A stretch of 64,000 nt of DNA from SAR202 cluster bacterium bin16 (GTDB lineage Bacteria > Chloroflexota > Dehalococcoidia > Lucifugimonadales > Australimonadaceae). This document shows positions 16,166 through 23,875 of the stretch, in pieces. The notes beneath the pieces are model-generated. The model was not told the DNA's origin, made no database searches, and was given only the letters and a program-made list of their open reading frames with translations. A program made the translations under genes and the position numbers. How positions within the stretch are numbered: position 1 is the stretch's first letter; every line of letters starts with the position of its first letter. The stretch is from assembly GCA_002238425.1 (NCBI GenBank), contig MPMJ01000001.1, positions 1-64,000 of the forward strand, written 5' to 3'.

Positions 16166-16525
16166 TTGCCCGCGAACCGCACAAGTGTTATAGCCCGGCG
16201 TGACCTCGCTCTCCCGGCCGATGCGGCTCAACTGCTGGGTGCAGGCTGCGTCCGCGCGCTTGATACGGTTATCAAGGCCGTCGACGCGGAGGCGCGACGC
16301 AAAGAGTGGCCGGTCGCCGGAACGCGGATACGCGTGGAGACGGACCCGGAAGACCACGGTGCACGGACTGTCGAACTCGTTTTCATCCTTGACGCAGACC
16401 CCGAGGAGTCCGAGCGGGTGCTCGAAGGGTGCTACAGCGTGCTCGAAGCGTGCATCGGCCGCATGAACGGAGCCGTCCGTGAGCGGCTGATGAACACCTT
16501 GTTCTTCGACGTCGAACCCGCATGA
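16166..16525 (+). CDS. Unknown protein coupled to a HEPN-type protein
   Basis: A 119-aa acidic protein that I do not recognise. It starts at TTG 16166, with GGAGG eight bases upstream. There is no signal peptide or membrane segment. An alternating strand pattern (TRIRVETD, TVELVFILDAD) and helices suggest a small alpha/beta domain. The stop overlaps the start of the HEPN-type gene by ATGA, so the two are coupled and probably form a complex. By position it could be the antitoxin or regulatory partner of the HEPN protein, but it lacks the GSxRRG...D signature of MNT nucleotidyltransferase antitoxins. Confidence 0.6.
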   Translation: MPANRTSVIARRDLALPADAAQLLGAGCVRALDTVIKAVDAEARRKEWPVAGTRIRVETDPEDHGARTVELVFILDADPEESERVLEGCYSVLEACIGRMNGAVRERLMNTLFFDVEPA

Positions 16526-16893
16526 CGACTCCTGCAACCGCGCCGCGCGACATACTGACGTTCGCGGAGTCGCTGGTGAGCGGAGCATCGCCGGAAGCGG
16601 TACGCGCCGGGTGTGACCGTGCCTATTACGCGGCTTTCCTGTTCTGCCGCGAGCGCCTGCGACACCGGGGACTGTTCGACCCTTCCTCCGGGGCTGGCGA
16701 CCATCAAGCCCTGGCAGTGGCCCTTCGAAGATGGGAATTCGCCGCCGGCAACGACCTGCACCGCCTCCGTCGAAGCCGGAACCAGTATACGTACAGCCTT
16801 GATGAGGTCCGCCACGGTGGGCGCGGAGCGATCCCGCCACAGGGGATGCTCCGGCTGGCCCGGCGCGTCATGGCTGCGGTCGAAAGACTGTAG
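16522..16893 (+). CDS. HEPN-domain-like protein
   Basis: A 123-aa all-helical protein with features of HEPN proteins: AGCDRAYYAAFLFCRERLRH in the first helices and LRRSRNQYTYSL near the end. HEPN RNases use an R-polar-x3-H motif; here the matching stretch RNQYTY has Tyr where His is expected, so RNase activity is doubtful. HEPN proteins are toxins or RNases in toxin-antitoxin, CRISPR and abortive-infection systems. The upstream gene overlaps by four bases and is the likely partner. Confidence that this is HEPN is moderate, from pattern only. Confidence 0.6.
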   Translation: MTTPATAPRDILTFAESLVSGASPEAVRAGCDRAYYAAFLFCRERLRHRGLFDPSSGAGDHQALAVALRRWEFAAGNDLHRLRRSRNQYTYSLDEVRHGGRGAIPPQGMLRLARRVMAAVERL

Positions 16894-16906
16894 ACGAACG
16901 CTCGGC

Positions 16907-17545
16907 TCAGCGAGCGCTTACCGCGGGGAGGAGGCTCTCCAGGTGGCCGGCGTCGCTCCACGCGAACAACGCGGTGCGGCCGTCGTCCCGCCTGCGGACG
17001 CGCGAGATGCTCGCGGAGCGCAGTCCGCTGAGCGACCAGAACGTCTCGTCCGGGAGGTCGAGCATCCGTACGGCGAGCGCACGGAAGGCCGCGCCGTGGC
17101 CGACAACGAGCACGTCCTCGTTGGGGTGGCGCTCCTTCAGCATCTCCGCGAATTCGCCCAGCCGGTCCAGCATTTCGCGGTAGGACTCGCCGCCCGGCGG
17201 CGCGAAATCGAGGTTCCGCTCGTTCTGCACCGCCCTTATCCCCTCGTCCATCTCCGTCCACGTCTTGCCTTCCAGCTCCCCGAAGGACACCTCGCGGAGG
17301 CGCTCGTCGAAGACGATCTCGTACGGCCCGGTGTTGCTGGCGGCGACGATGATCTCCGCCGTCTCGCGGGCACGGATGAGGTCGCTCGAATAGACGGCGC
17401 CGAACCGGATGTCTGCGAGACGCTGGCCAGTACGCAGGGCCTGCTCACGACCGCCGTCGTGCAGAGGAACGTCCGTGTGTCCCTGCACGCGCCGCTCCGC
17501 GTTCCACGTGGTCTCGCCGTGGCGGATCAGGTACCAGTCGTTCAT
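16907..17545 (-). CDS. Histidine phosphatase family protein
   Basis: A 212-aa phosphoglycerate-mutase-like phosphatase: YLIRHGETTWNAERRVQGHT carries the catalytic RHG, YSSDLIRARETAE the phosphate-binding residues, and VVGHGAAFRALAVR the second His. It resembles broad phosphatases such as PhoE/CobC, but the substrate is not decidable. The ATG at 17545 overlaps the stop of the aldo/keto reductase gene (ATGA), so the start is well supported and the two genes are co-translated. Confidence 0.88.
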   Translation of the reverse strand: MNDWYLIRHGETTWNAERRVQGHTDVPLHDGGREQALRTGQRLADIRFGAVYSSDLIRARETAEIIVAASNTGPYEIVFDERLREVSFGELEGKTWTEMDEGIRAVQNERNLDFAPPGGESYREMLDRLGEFAEMLKERHPNEDVLVVGHGAAFRALAVRMLDLPDETFWSLSGLRSASISRVRRRDDGRTALFAWSDAGHLESLLPAVSAR

Positions 17546-18537
17546 CGCGAAACGTCCGGACGCGGGGGCGGAGTGGCGCTGTCGATGATGGCGTTGCGCC
17601 CCTCCCACCAGGACGTGAGGGCGTCGAGCTCGTCCATGTCCTCGGCAGTGAGCTTCCAGTCTGCGCCCTTTACGTTCGCCTCGACGTGCTCCGGGCGGTC
17701 GAAGCCGGTGAGGGCCAGCACGACCTCCGGGTGGGCGATGACCCAAGCGAGCGCAAGCTCGGTCACGGTGTGCCCGCGCTCTCCGGCGAACGATTCGAGC
17801 ATCGGAACGAGGCGGTCGACGCGCTCGGAGCGGAGGCGCGTCACGATGCCCGTTGGCACCTTCGCGGCGCGGCTCCCCTCCGGCGGTGGTTCGCCCGGGC
17901 GATACGTGCCGGTGAGCCAGCCGCCGCCGAGCGGGAAGTACGCGAGGAGCGACCTGCCGTACGCACGGCAGAACGGGATGAGCTCAACCTCGGCGTGACG
18001 GTAGAGGAGACTGTAGTGGTTCTGCGTGGACTGGAACTCGGCCATGCCGTTGGCGCGGGAGGTCTCTATCTCCTCCAGCCAGCGCCACGACGCGGTGTTG
18101 CAGTTGCCGATGTAACGCACCTTGCCCTGCCGGACGAGGTCGTCCAGCGGGCCGAGCAGCTCCTCGTGCGGCACCTCGGGCGTCGAGTAGTGCACCTGGA
18201 ACAGGTCGATGTGGTCCGTGTGCAGCTTGCGCAACGCCTCCTCGCAGCGGGCGAAGATGCGGTCGCGCGGCGTCTGGTCGCCGAGGTCGCGCAGGTTGAA
18301 CTTGGTCGAGAGGTAGATGGCGTCGCGCTTGCCAACGAGGGCGTTGCCGAGGAAGTCCTCGCTCTGCCCCCCGCCGTAGACGTCCGACGTGTCGAAGAAG
18401 TTGATGCCGCACTCGATGGCGCGATGGACGACGGCGGTCGTCTCGTCCTGGCCGAGCAGCGGCGGGCCGAACGGATAGCCGCCCGCGCCGATGACCGATA
18501 CGTCCATGTCCGTGCCGCCCAGCCGCCGGTACTCCAT
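17542..18537 (-). CDS. Aldo/keto reductase
   Basis: A 331-aa NADPH-dependent oxidoreductase of the aldo/keto reductase TIM-barrel family. The catalytic tetrad is visible: Asp and Tyr in NFFDTSDVYGGG, Lys in LSTKFNLRD and His in DLFQVHYSTPE. LRKLHTDHIDLFQVH is characteristic. GAGGAGG precedes the ATG. It lies 13 bases after eutA and overlaps the phosphatase gene downstream, so the three form a minus-strand operon. The carbonyl substrate is unknown. Confidence 0.92.
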   Translation of the reverse strand: MEYRRLGGTDMDVSVIGAGGYPFGPPLLGQDETTAVVHRAIECGINFFDTSDVYGGGQSEDFLGNALVGKRDAIYLSTKFNLRDLGDQTPRDRIFARCEEALRKLHTDHIDLFQVHYSTPEVPHEELLGPLDDLVRQGKVRYIGNCNTASWRWLEEIETSRANGMAEFQSTQNHYSLLYRHAEVELIPFCRAYGRSLLAYFPLGGGWLTGTYRPGEPPPEGSRAAKVPTGIVTRLRSERVDRLVPMLESFAGERGHTVTELALAWVIAHPEVVLALTGFDRPEHVEANVKGADWKLTAEDMDELDALTSWWEGRNAIIDSATPPPRPDVSR

Positions 18538-18550
18538 GGGTCCTCCTCTG

Positions 18551-20037
18551 TTAAACGCCGTCCTGCTGTCCCGGGAAGACGAGCGACTTGATGACGACCG
18601 GCGCAGCGCCGGACGACGGAATGAGCGCGCCGATGTCGATGTAGTCGAACTCGCGCAGTTCTATGCCGTCGATGGAGATCAGAGGGTTGGACAGGCCAAC
18701 CTCCTCGCGGAGGTGCAGCCCAAGCAGCCCGCCGATGTCGCCGTCGCTCACGAGGACGAGGGGGTTGCCCTTGTCCAGCAGCGCGCTCATGGCGGATGCC
18801 GCGCCGCGCGTGAATGAGTCCAGCCGCTGGAACGTGGCCGACCCGCCCCACCGGAAGCCGCGGGGGACCGCCGGATCGGGGCCGCCCCCCCCGTGGGGAA
18901 GCGGATGGCGCCCGCCGTATCGGCGTCATGCAGGTCGAGCCGCGTGAGTCCGGCGCGCACCGCGTTGGCAACGGCGTCTGAGTCGATATCGTCTCCGGTG
19001 AGGTCGAACTCGGGCGTCATCACGGGGATGTTGCGGATCGGCACGGACTCGATGGGCGAGATGAAGATGGTGCTGCCGCTCACCTGAACGGTGTATTGCG
19101 ACGCGCCGACAACCGTCGCGCGGATGCCCGCCGTGGGCGCCATGAGCATCGCGCCCAGTTCGCCGACGCGCTGCCGCATCGTGCGGGCGAGGAGCGGGCC
19201 AAGGTCGCCGTAGCTCTTCTTGTCGTAGCCGTAGACGAACTCGGAGACCCCGCCGGAGAAGATGACAGTGCCGACCGCGCCCTCGTACGACAACTCCGGC
19301 AGGCGCAGCAGGCCCTTCGTCTCGTCGGAGACGCCATTGCGCAGGACGACCTCCATGAGGCGGTCCACCATCTTCCCTGCGATGGCCTGCTTCTCGTCCT
19401 CGGAGAGCGTCGCGCCGAGCTCGACGCTGACGCCGGCCTCGCTGGCATAGAAGCGCCCCGCCTCTTCGATGCGGACGATACGGTCTTCCTCGTCGAATGC
19501 GAGCAGGCGTGCGCCCGCGTCGAGAGCAGTCACCTCGAGCGTCTTGCCGCCCTGGCAGACGGCGACCTTGCTGGTGCCCCCGCCGATGTCGATGTTCATC
19601 ACGACGCCGTGCGTCTTCTCGGACTCAGCGACCGCGCCGGAGCCGTGAGCGGCCATCGCCGCCTCGAGACCGTCGCCCGCGCTGACCGCGACGAACTTCC
19701 CGGCCTCCTGCGCGAAGAGCTCCGCGATGGCGCGGGCGTTGTGCCGCCGGACCGCCACGCCGGTCAGGATCAGCGCCCCGGTGTCGATCTGCTCGCGGCG
19801 GAGTCCCGTGGCGCGGTACTGCGCGTCGATGAACGCGCCGAGCGCGGCAGCGTCTATCGTCGCGCCGTCGTCCACGTAAGGCGTCAGGAGGATGTCCGAC
19901 TCGCGGATGATGGTCCGCTTGACGATGACGTAGCGGGTGTTGCGGCGCTCCAGTTCGAGCGCGGAGAAGACGAGATGCGACGTGGACGAGCCGATGTCCA
20001 CGCCGACGCTGGTGAGATGCAGCTCCTCCTCGCCCAT
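18551..20037 (-). CDS. eutA: Ethanolamine ammonia-lyase reactivating factor EutA, frameshifted
   Basis: An actin-fold ATPase that exchanges damaged cobalamin in ethanolamine ammonia-lyase. The main frame shows SVGVDIGSSTSHLVFSALE, ILTGVAVRRHNARA, SAGDGLEAAMAAHGSGA, NIDIGGGTSK and VIFSGGVSEF. The C-terminal part (LVLVSDGDIGGLLGLHL through FDYIDIGALIPSSG and VVIKSLVFP) is in another frame. The break coincides with a run of eight C at 18885-18892. Adding one base restores a 495-aa protein of family length, so a sequencing error is likely. No eutB or eutC is in the window. The start at 20037 is by family alignment and lacks a clear ribosome binding site. Confidence 0.82.
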
Positions 20038-20232
20038 GAACGAGCGGTCAGAGCCGGTGAAGCCTTCGCGTTGCGGTTGTGTCAAGGAAACTCCGAGGCG
20101 CGCGCGTCCGCTCTGAGGCGGTGCGGCGGCGCGAGTAAGTGTAGGAGCGTGCTCTGAGAGCGTCAAGGAATACGCACCATTAGCGGTAAGAGATAGGGAG
20201 TAGACTCCGGTGCGAGGTCGGAGCATAGGCGT

Positions 20233-21537
20233 ATGAGACGGAGCATGCAGGCTGGGCCCGGTTCCAGCATGTTCAGCAGGCAGGGTCTGCCGCTGTTCGC
20301 GACGTACCTCATCTGGGGAACGGGAAGTGGGGCGCAGACTCTGGGCCGGCCGCTGTTCGCGTACGAACTCGCTGACTCGATATTCCTCGTCACGCTGCTC
20401 ATCGCTGCGCTTGGCGCGTCGCGCATCATCTCCGCGCCGCTCACCGCGCCTGCGCTGGCCCCGCCGCCCCCCCCCCCCGCCCCCCCCCCCGCCTTCCGGG
20501 CGGCCCGCAGGGGGCGAAAGCCGCTGGCAGTAGTGGGGGCCGCCCTGCGGGGAGCCGCGTCGTTCGCCGTGCTCTACATCGACAACTACGCGGCGTTCTT
20601 CGTTATCGAGCTCATCGGCAACACCGGCGTGTCCATGTGGCAGACCACCTCGCAGGTCGTCATCGCGGACATGAGCACGCCGGAGAACCGGGGACGCGCC
20701 GTCGCGATGCGGAACTCGTCGCTCCGCCTCGGCCAGATCATCGGGCCGGTGCTCGGCGGCGTCATCGCCGCGACCTGGGGCCTGCAGGAAGTGTTCGTGG
20801 TGAACGGCGTCTCCAAGATCCTGGTGATGTTCATCACGCTCTACCTTATCGGCGAGACCCGCCCTACCCGCGAGCGCCGTCCTGCAGCGGAGCGCACCGG
20901 CCTGCGCGCCGACCTGCTCCCCATCGTCCTGAGCCGGGCCTTCATCGCACTGGGCCTCACGACCATCGCCGCGGCGCTCATCGGTCAGGGCATCGTGCAG
21001 GTGATGTTCCCCGTGGCCGGAAAGGAAGTTGCGGGGTTGGACGAGAGCCAGATCGGCCTGCTCATCGGCGTCGCGAGTCTGATCACCCTGCTCTGCTCCT
21101 TCCCGAACGGCATGCTGGTGGACCGTTTCGGACGTAAGACGTCACTCGTGCCGGGACTGCTGTTCGCCGCGGGAGCGTCCGTCCTGCTCTCGTTCGCCGG
21201 AGACTTCAACGGCGCGCTGGCGGCGATAGTCGTGTTCGGCCTGGCGCAGGCGATGACGATGGGTTCGACCCAGGCCTTCGCCATGGACCTCGCTCCGGAG
21301 GACAAGCGCGGCGCCTTCCTCGGGGTCTGGTCGGCATTCCAGAGCTTCGGCTCCGCCGTAGGTCCGCTGACCGCAGGCGCGATCGCCGAACTCTGGGGGT
21401 TCGGGACGGCGTTCATCGCGGTCGCAGGCTTCCTCGTGATAGCAGGGCTCGCGATGGCAGCGTTCGGGCCCGAGACACGCGTACGGCGTCGGCGCGAGGT
21501 GGAAGGGACGCCGTCAGGCCCACCGGGGAGCGAGTAG
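20233..21537 (+). CDS. MFS transporter with poly-proline anomaly
   Basis: A 434-aa major facilitator with about 12 membrane helices. Conserved loop motifs include NRGRAVAMRNSSLRLGQIIGPVLGG and MLVDRFGRKTSL between helices of the second half. In the first half, the equivalent loop (expected as a DRFGRKP-like motif before LAVVG) is replaced by PLTAPALAPPPPPPAPPPAF, encoded by runs of 12 and 11 C (20467-20490). That is probably a sequence or assembly artefact rather than a real loop. The substrate is unknown. It diverges from eutA across about 195 bases. Confidence 0.82.
   Translation: MRRSMQAGPGSSMFSRQGLPLFATYLIWGTGSGAQTLGRPLFAYELADSIFLVTLLIAALGASRIISAPLTAPALAPPPPPPAPPPAFRAARRGRKPLAVVGAALRGAASFAVLYIDNYAAFFVIELIGNTGVSMWQTTSQVVIADMSTPENRGRAVAMRNSSLRLGQIIGPVLGGVIAATWGLQEVFVVNGVSKILVMFITLYLIGETRPTRERRPAAERTGLRADLLPIVLSRAFIALGLTTIAAALIGQGIVQVMFPVAGKEVAGLDESQIGLLIGVASLITLLCSFPNGMLVDRFGRKTSLVPGLLFAAGASVLLSFAGDFNGALAAIVVFGLAQAMTMGSTQAFAMDLAPEDKRGAFLGVWSAFQSFGSAVGPLTAGAIAELWGFGTAFIAVAGFLVIAGLAMAAFGPETRVRRRREVEGTPSGPPGSE
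20467..20490 (+). repeat. Poly-C tract within the MFS gene
   Basis: Twelve C, one G and eleven C occur where a conserved inter-helix loop motif should be encoded. This low-complexity tract is out of character with the flanking coding sequence and suggests a damaged consensus. Confidence 0.7.
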
Positions 21538-21557
21538 CCCACACCCCTGCCACACTT

Positions 21558-21586
21558 CGTCATTCCCGCACCGGCGGGAATCCAGG
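21558..21586. repeat. Interspersed REP-like palindrome, copy 1
   Basis: CGTCATTCCCGC-acc-GGCGGGAATCCAGG-like element: TTCCCGC and GCGGGAA form the inverted repeat. A second, nearly identical copy lies at 43618-43646. Such elements are short extragenic palindromes. This copy is downstream of the MFS gene. Confidence 0.6.
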
Positions 21587-21708
21587 GTGACCGGGCAGGT
21601 CACGCGTTGGGGGGAGGGGTGGAGTGGGGCCCGGTCGTTCCTGCGCAGGCGGAGTCCGTGCTTCAGCGCGCAACATCCTCTCGGGAAACGCTCGCCTGCC
21701 CAGACCCC

Positions 21709-22743
21709 CTACAGCCCCAGCGTGATAGGCGCGAACAACTCCTCGATATTGGCCCGATTCTTCGTCAGCCCCTGCTCGTGCGAGTAGTCGATGAGCGTAT
21801 TGAGCATCGCCTCGTTCGCCTTCACCCCATAGGGGTACGGGTCGTTCCCGAAAACCGCCCGCGTCTGCCGCATGTAGTCGTTGCCGAAGACGAGGTCCGT
21901 CGGCATCCGCGCGGACAGCGTCCGCACCGACAGGTCCTTCGCCTGGACGAACGCGTTGTACAGGTTCAGCGCCACCCAGGGGTACTCGCGGTAGACGTCG
22001 CCCCGGATCACGTAGGTGTGGTTGGCGGGGATGAACCCGTGCTCCGTGAAGAATCGCGACCCCTCCGCGATGCGGTCCGGGAACATCGGCTTGATCTTGC
22101 TCAGGTCACCCTGGCCCTGGATGCGCCACGAGCGGTCGACGAGGTTCGGCCCCTGCCCTCCCGGCTCGTTGAGAGCAGCCGGGTTGACCGACGCGATGTC
22201 CAACTCGTTGGCCAGCAGCATCGACGCAAGGCTCTTGTCCGGTGGGACGCGCTGGAAAGAGATGCCCTCCGGAGGCTCGAAACCGGTCGCGCCGCCGTGG
22301 CTCATCTCTTCCGTCCGCTCCATGTACCAGTGCACCTTGTACTGCGACACGCCGTGGTCGTGGTCCATGATGCCGCGCATCCACAGCGCCGCCGTCTGCT
22401 GGTACTCCCCGACCCCGATGCGCTTGCCGACCACGTCGGACGGCTTCTCGATGCCGGAGTCCGTGTTGTAGTGCAGCCCCATGTGCATGAAGCTGCGGTG
22501 CGGGAAGACAGGTATCGCGATCCAGTCGGCTCCCTGCTCCTTCGAGATGAGGTACGACGAGATGGACAGCTCGTGGAACTCGAACTCGTGGAAGTTCAGG
22601 TGCCGCCACGCGCCCTCGGACATCCCCCCGAACGTATGGATGAGCTCGATCCCCTCGGGCTGGATGCGCCCGTCGATCAACGGGGCGACGCGGTCGCTGC
22701 TCGACGACATGAAACTGAGCCGGAGCTTCGGTTTGCTGACCAT
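21709..22743 (-). CDS. 4,5-dihydroxyphthalate decarboxylase-like protein
   Basis: A 344-aa protein of the periplasmic-binding-protein-like (NMT1/SBP) superfamily most often annotated as 4,5-dihydroxyphthalate decarboxylase. Typical stretches are PLIDGRIQPEGIELIHTFGG, FEFHELSISSYLISK, WIAIPVFPHRSFMHMG, VVGKRIGVGEYQQTAALWMRG and a C-terminal NRANIEELFAP. There is no signal peptide, so it is cytoplasmic. The enzyme removes CO2 from a dihydroxylated aromatic acid in phthalate degradation, but family members may act on other substrates. GGAGGAG precedes the ATG. It follows an amidohydrolase gene by 30 bases, suggesting a two-gene catabolic operon. Confidence 0.85.
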   Translation of the reverse strand: MVSKPKLRLSFMSSSSDRVAPLIDGRIQPEGIELIHTFGGMSEGAWRHLNFHEFEFHELSISSYLISKEQGADWIAIPVFPHRSFMHMGLHYNTDSGIEKPSDVVGKRIGVGEYQQTAALWMRGIMDHDHGVSQYKVHWYMERTEEMSHGGATGFEPPEGISFQRVPPDKSLASMLLANELDIASVNPAALNEPGGQGPNLVDRSWRIQGQGDLSKIKPMFPDRIAEGSRFFTEHGFIPANHTYVIRGDVYREYPWVALNLYNAFVQAKDLSVRTLSARMPTDLVFGNDYMRQTRAVFGNDPYPYGVKANEAMLNTLIDYSHEQGLTKNRANIEELFAPITLGL

Positions 22744-22773
22744 GTTCTCTCCTCCTGTTGTGCGGTGCTGTCT

Positions 22774-23841
22774 CTAGAAGCCGTAGAAGCGGCGGGTGTT
22801 CTCGAAGAGCACCGCGTGCTTCTGTTCGTCGGTGAGCGTCTCGTCCTCCAGCGTCTCCTCGATCTCGTGCATCGCCGCGGTGAGGTCGACCTCGTGCGGG
22901 TAGTCGGACGAGTACGCGAACGGCTCGATGCCGATGCGCGACGCCACGTACGGCAGGCTCACGTCGTTCCCCTCGCACCCGATGAGCACGTTCCCGCTCG
23001 TGATGTACTCGTCGAAGGGACGCTTCGCCACCTTGCCGAAGAACTCGTCGTCGCGTATCGCGCGGTCGAGCACCGGCACGAGCCAGCCCGGCCCGCCTTC
23101 CAGGAACGCGAGCTTGAGGCCGGGGTAGCGGTCGAACACGCCGTGGTAGACCAGCGCCACGAGCGAGTACATGAGCGGCACCGGGTGATGCAGGACGTGC
23201 GAGCCCACGAAGTCGGTGAACGTGTCGAGCCCGATCCCGCGGTTCGACCCCCCGTGCAGCGCGAGAACGCAGCCGAGGTTGGCCGCTTCCTCGTAGACAG
23301 GCCAGTAGTACTCGTGAGCCAGGTGCAGCGGCAGGCCGGTCGTCGGCAGCATCGCGCCCGGCATGCCGAGGTCGCGCACGATGCGGCGCAGCTCCGCAAC
23401 CGCGAGGCTGGGGCTCTGCATCGGTATCAGCCCGACAGGATGTATGCGAGCGTCCACCTTGTGATAGCGGTCGTACACGTAGTCGTTGTAGGCGCGGCAG
23501 AGACGGTCCGCGTACTCCGGCGTCTGGATGAAGCCGACGGCGAGGCCGCGCGTGGGAAAGATGACGGTCTGCTCGATACCGGTCTTGTCGAGGAAGTGCG
23601 TCCAGTCCTCGCCAGAGCCGGTGCGTTCCTCGCTGGCCATCGTCCGCTGCCCGCCGAACCGCCCCCCTTGTCCCTTAAAGAAGTTGTGGATGCCGTCCAG
23701 CGTCGGGAACGGGCCGTCCTGCGCGGGCACCTGCCCCGTAGCGACCGCCTTGATGGAGTCGTCCACGTACGCCCCAAGTTCGCTGTTCGACTCGATCAGG
23801 TGACCGTCCGAGTCCAATAGCCTGACCTGTGTGCTGGTCAT
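22774..23841 (-). CDS. Amidohydrolase-2 family metal-dependent hydrolase/decarboxylase
   Basis: A 355-aa TIM-barrel protein of the amidohydrolase-2 family (decarboxylases such as ACMSD and gamma-resorcylate decarboxylase, and lactonases). Seen are the N-terminal LLDSDGHLIE (with the usual first metal His), LALHGG, FLEGGPGWLVPVLDR and AYSSDYPHEVDLTAAMHEIEE (conserved Asp/His). The start at 23841 is chosen because GGGAGGAGGG lies just upstream. It shares an operon with the dihydroxyphthalate decarboxylase-like gene. Closest paralog in the window is 26026-27132. Confidence 0.88.
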   Translation of the reverse strand: MTSTQVRLLDSDGHLIESNSELGAYVDDSIKAVATGQVPAQDGPFPTLDGIHNFFKGQGGRFGGQRTMASEERTGSGEDWTHFLDKTGIEQTVIFPTRGLAVGFIQTPEYADRLCRAYNDYVYDRYHKVDARIHPVGLIPMQSPSLAVAELRRIVRDLGMPGAMLPTTGLPLHLAHEYYWPVYEEAANLGCVLALHGGSNRGIGLDTFTDFVGSHVLHHPVPLMYSLVALVYHGVFDRYPGLKLAFLEGGPGWLVPVLDRAIRDDEFFGKVAKRPFDEYITSGNVLIGCEGNDVSLPYVASRIGIEPFAYSSDYPHEVDLTAAMHEIEETLEDETLTDEQKHAVLFENTRRFYGF

Positions 23842-23875
23842 GGTTCCCTCCTCCCCTGTTCCTCTTGGCGGCATG

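Noticed and set aside
21607-23820. 737-aa plus-strand ORF opposite the decarboxylase and amidohydrolase genes
   Set aside because: It is an Arg/His/Val-rich shadow with no motifs. The minus strand carries two complete families with strong ribosome binding sites.
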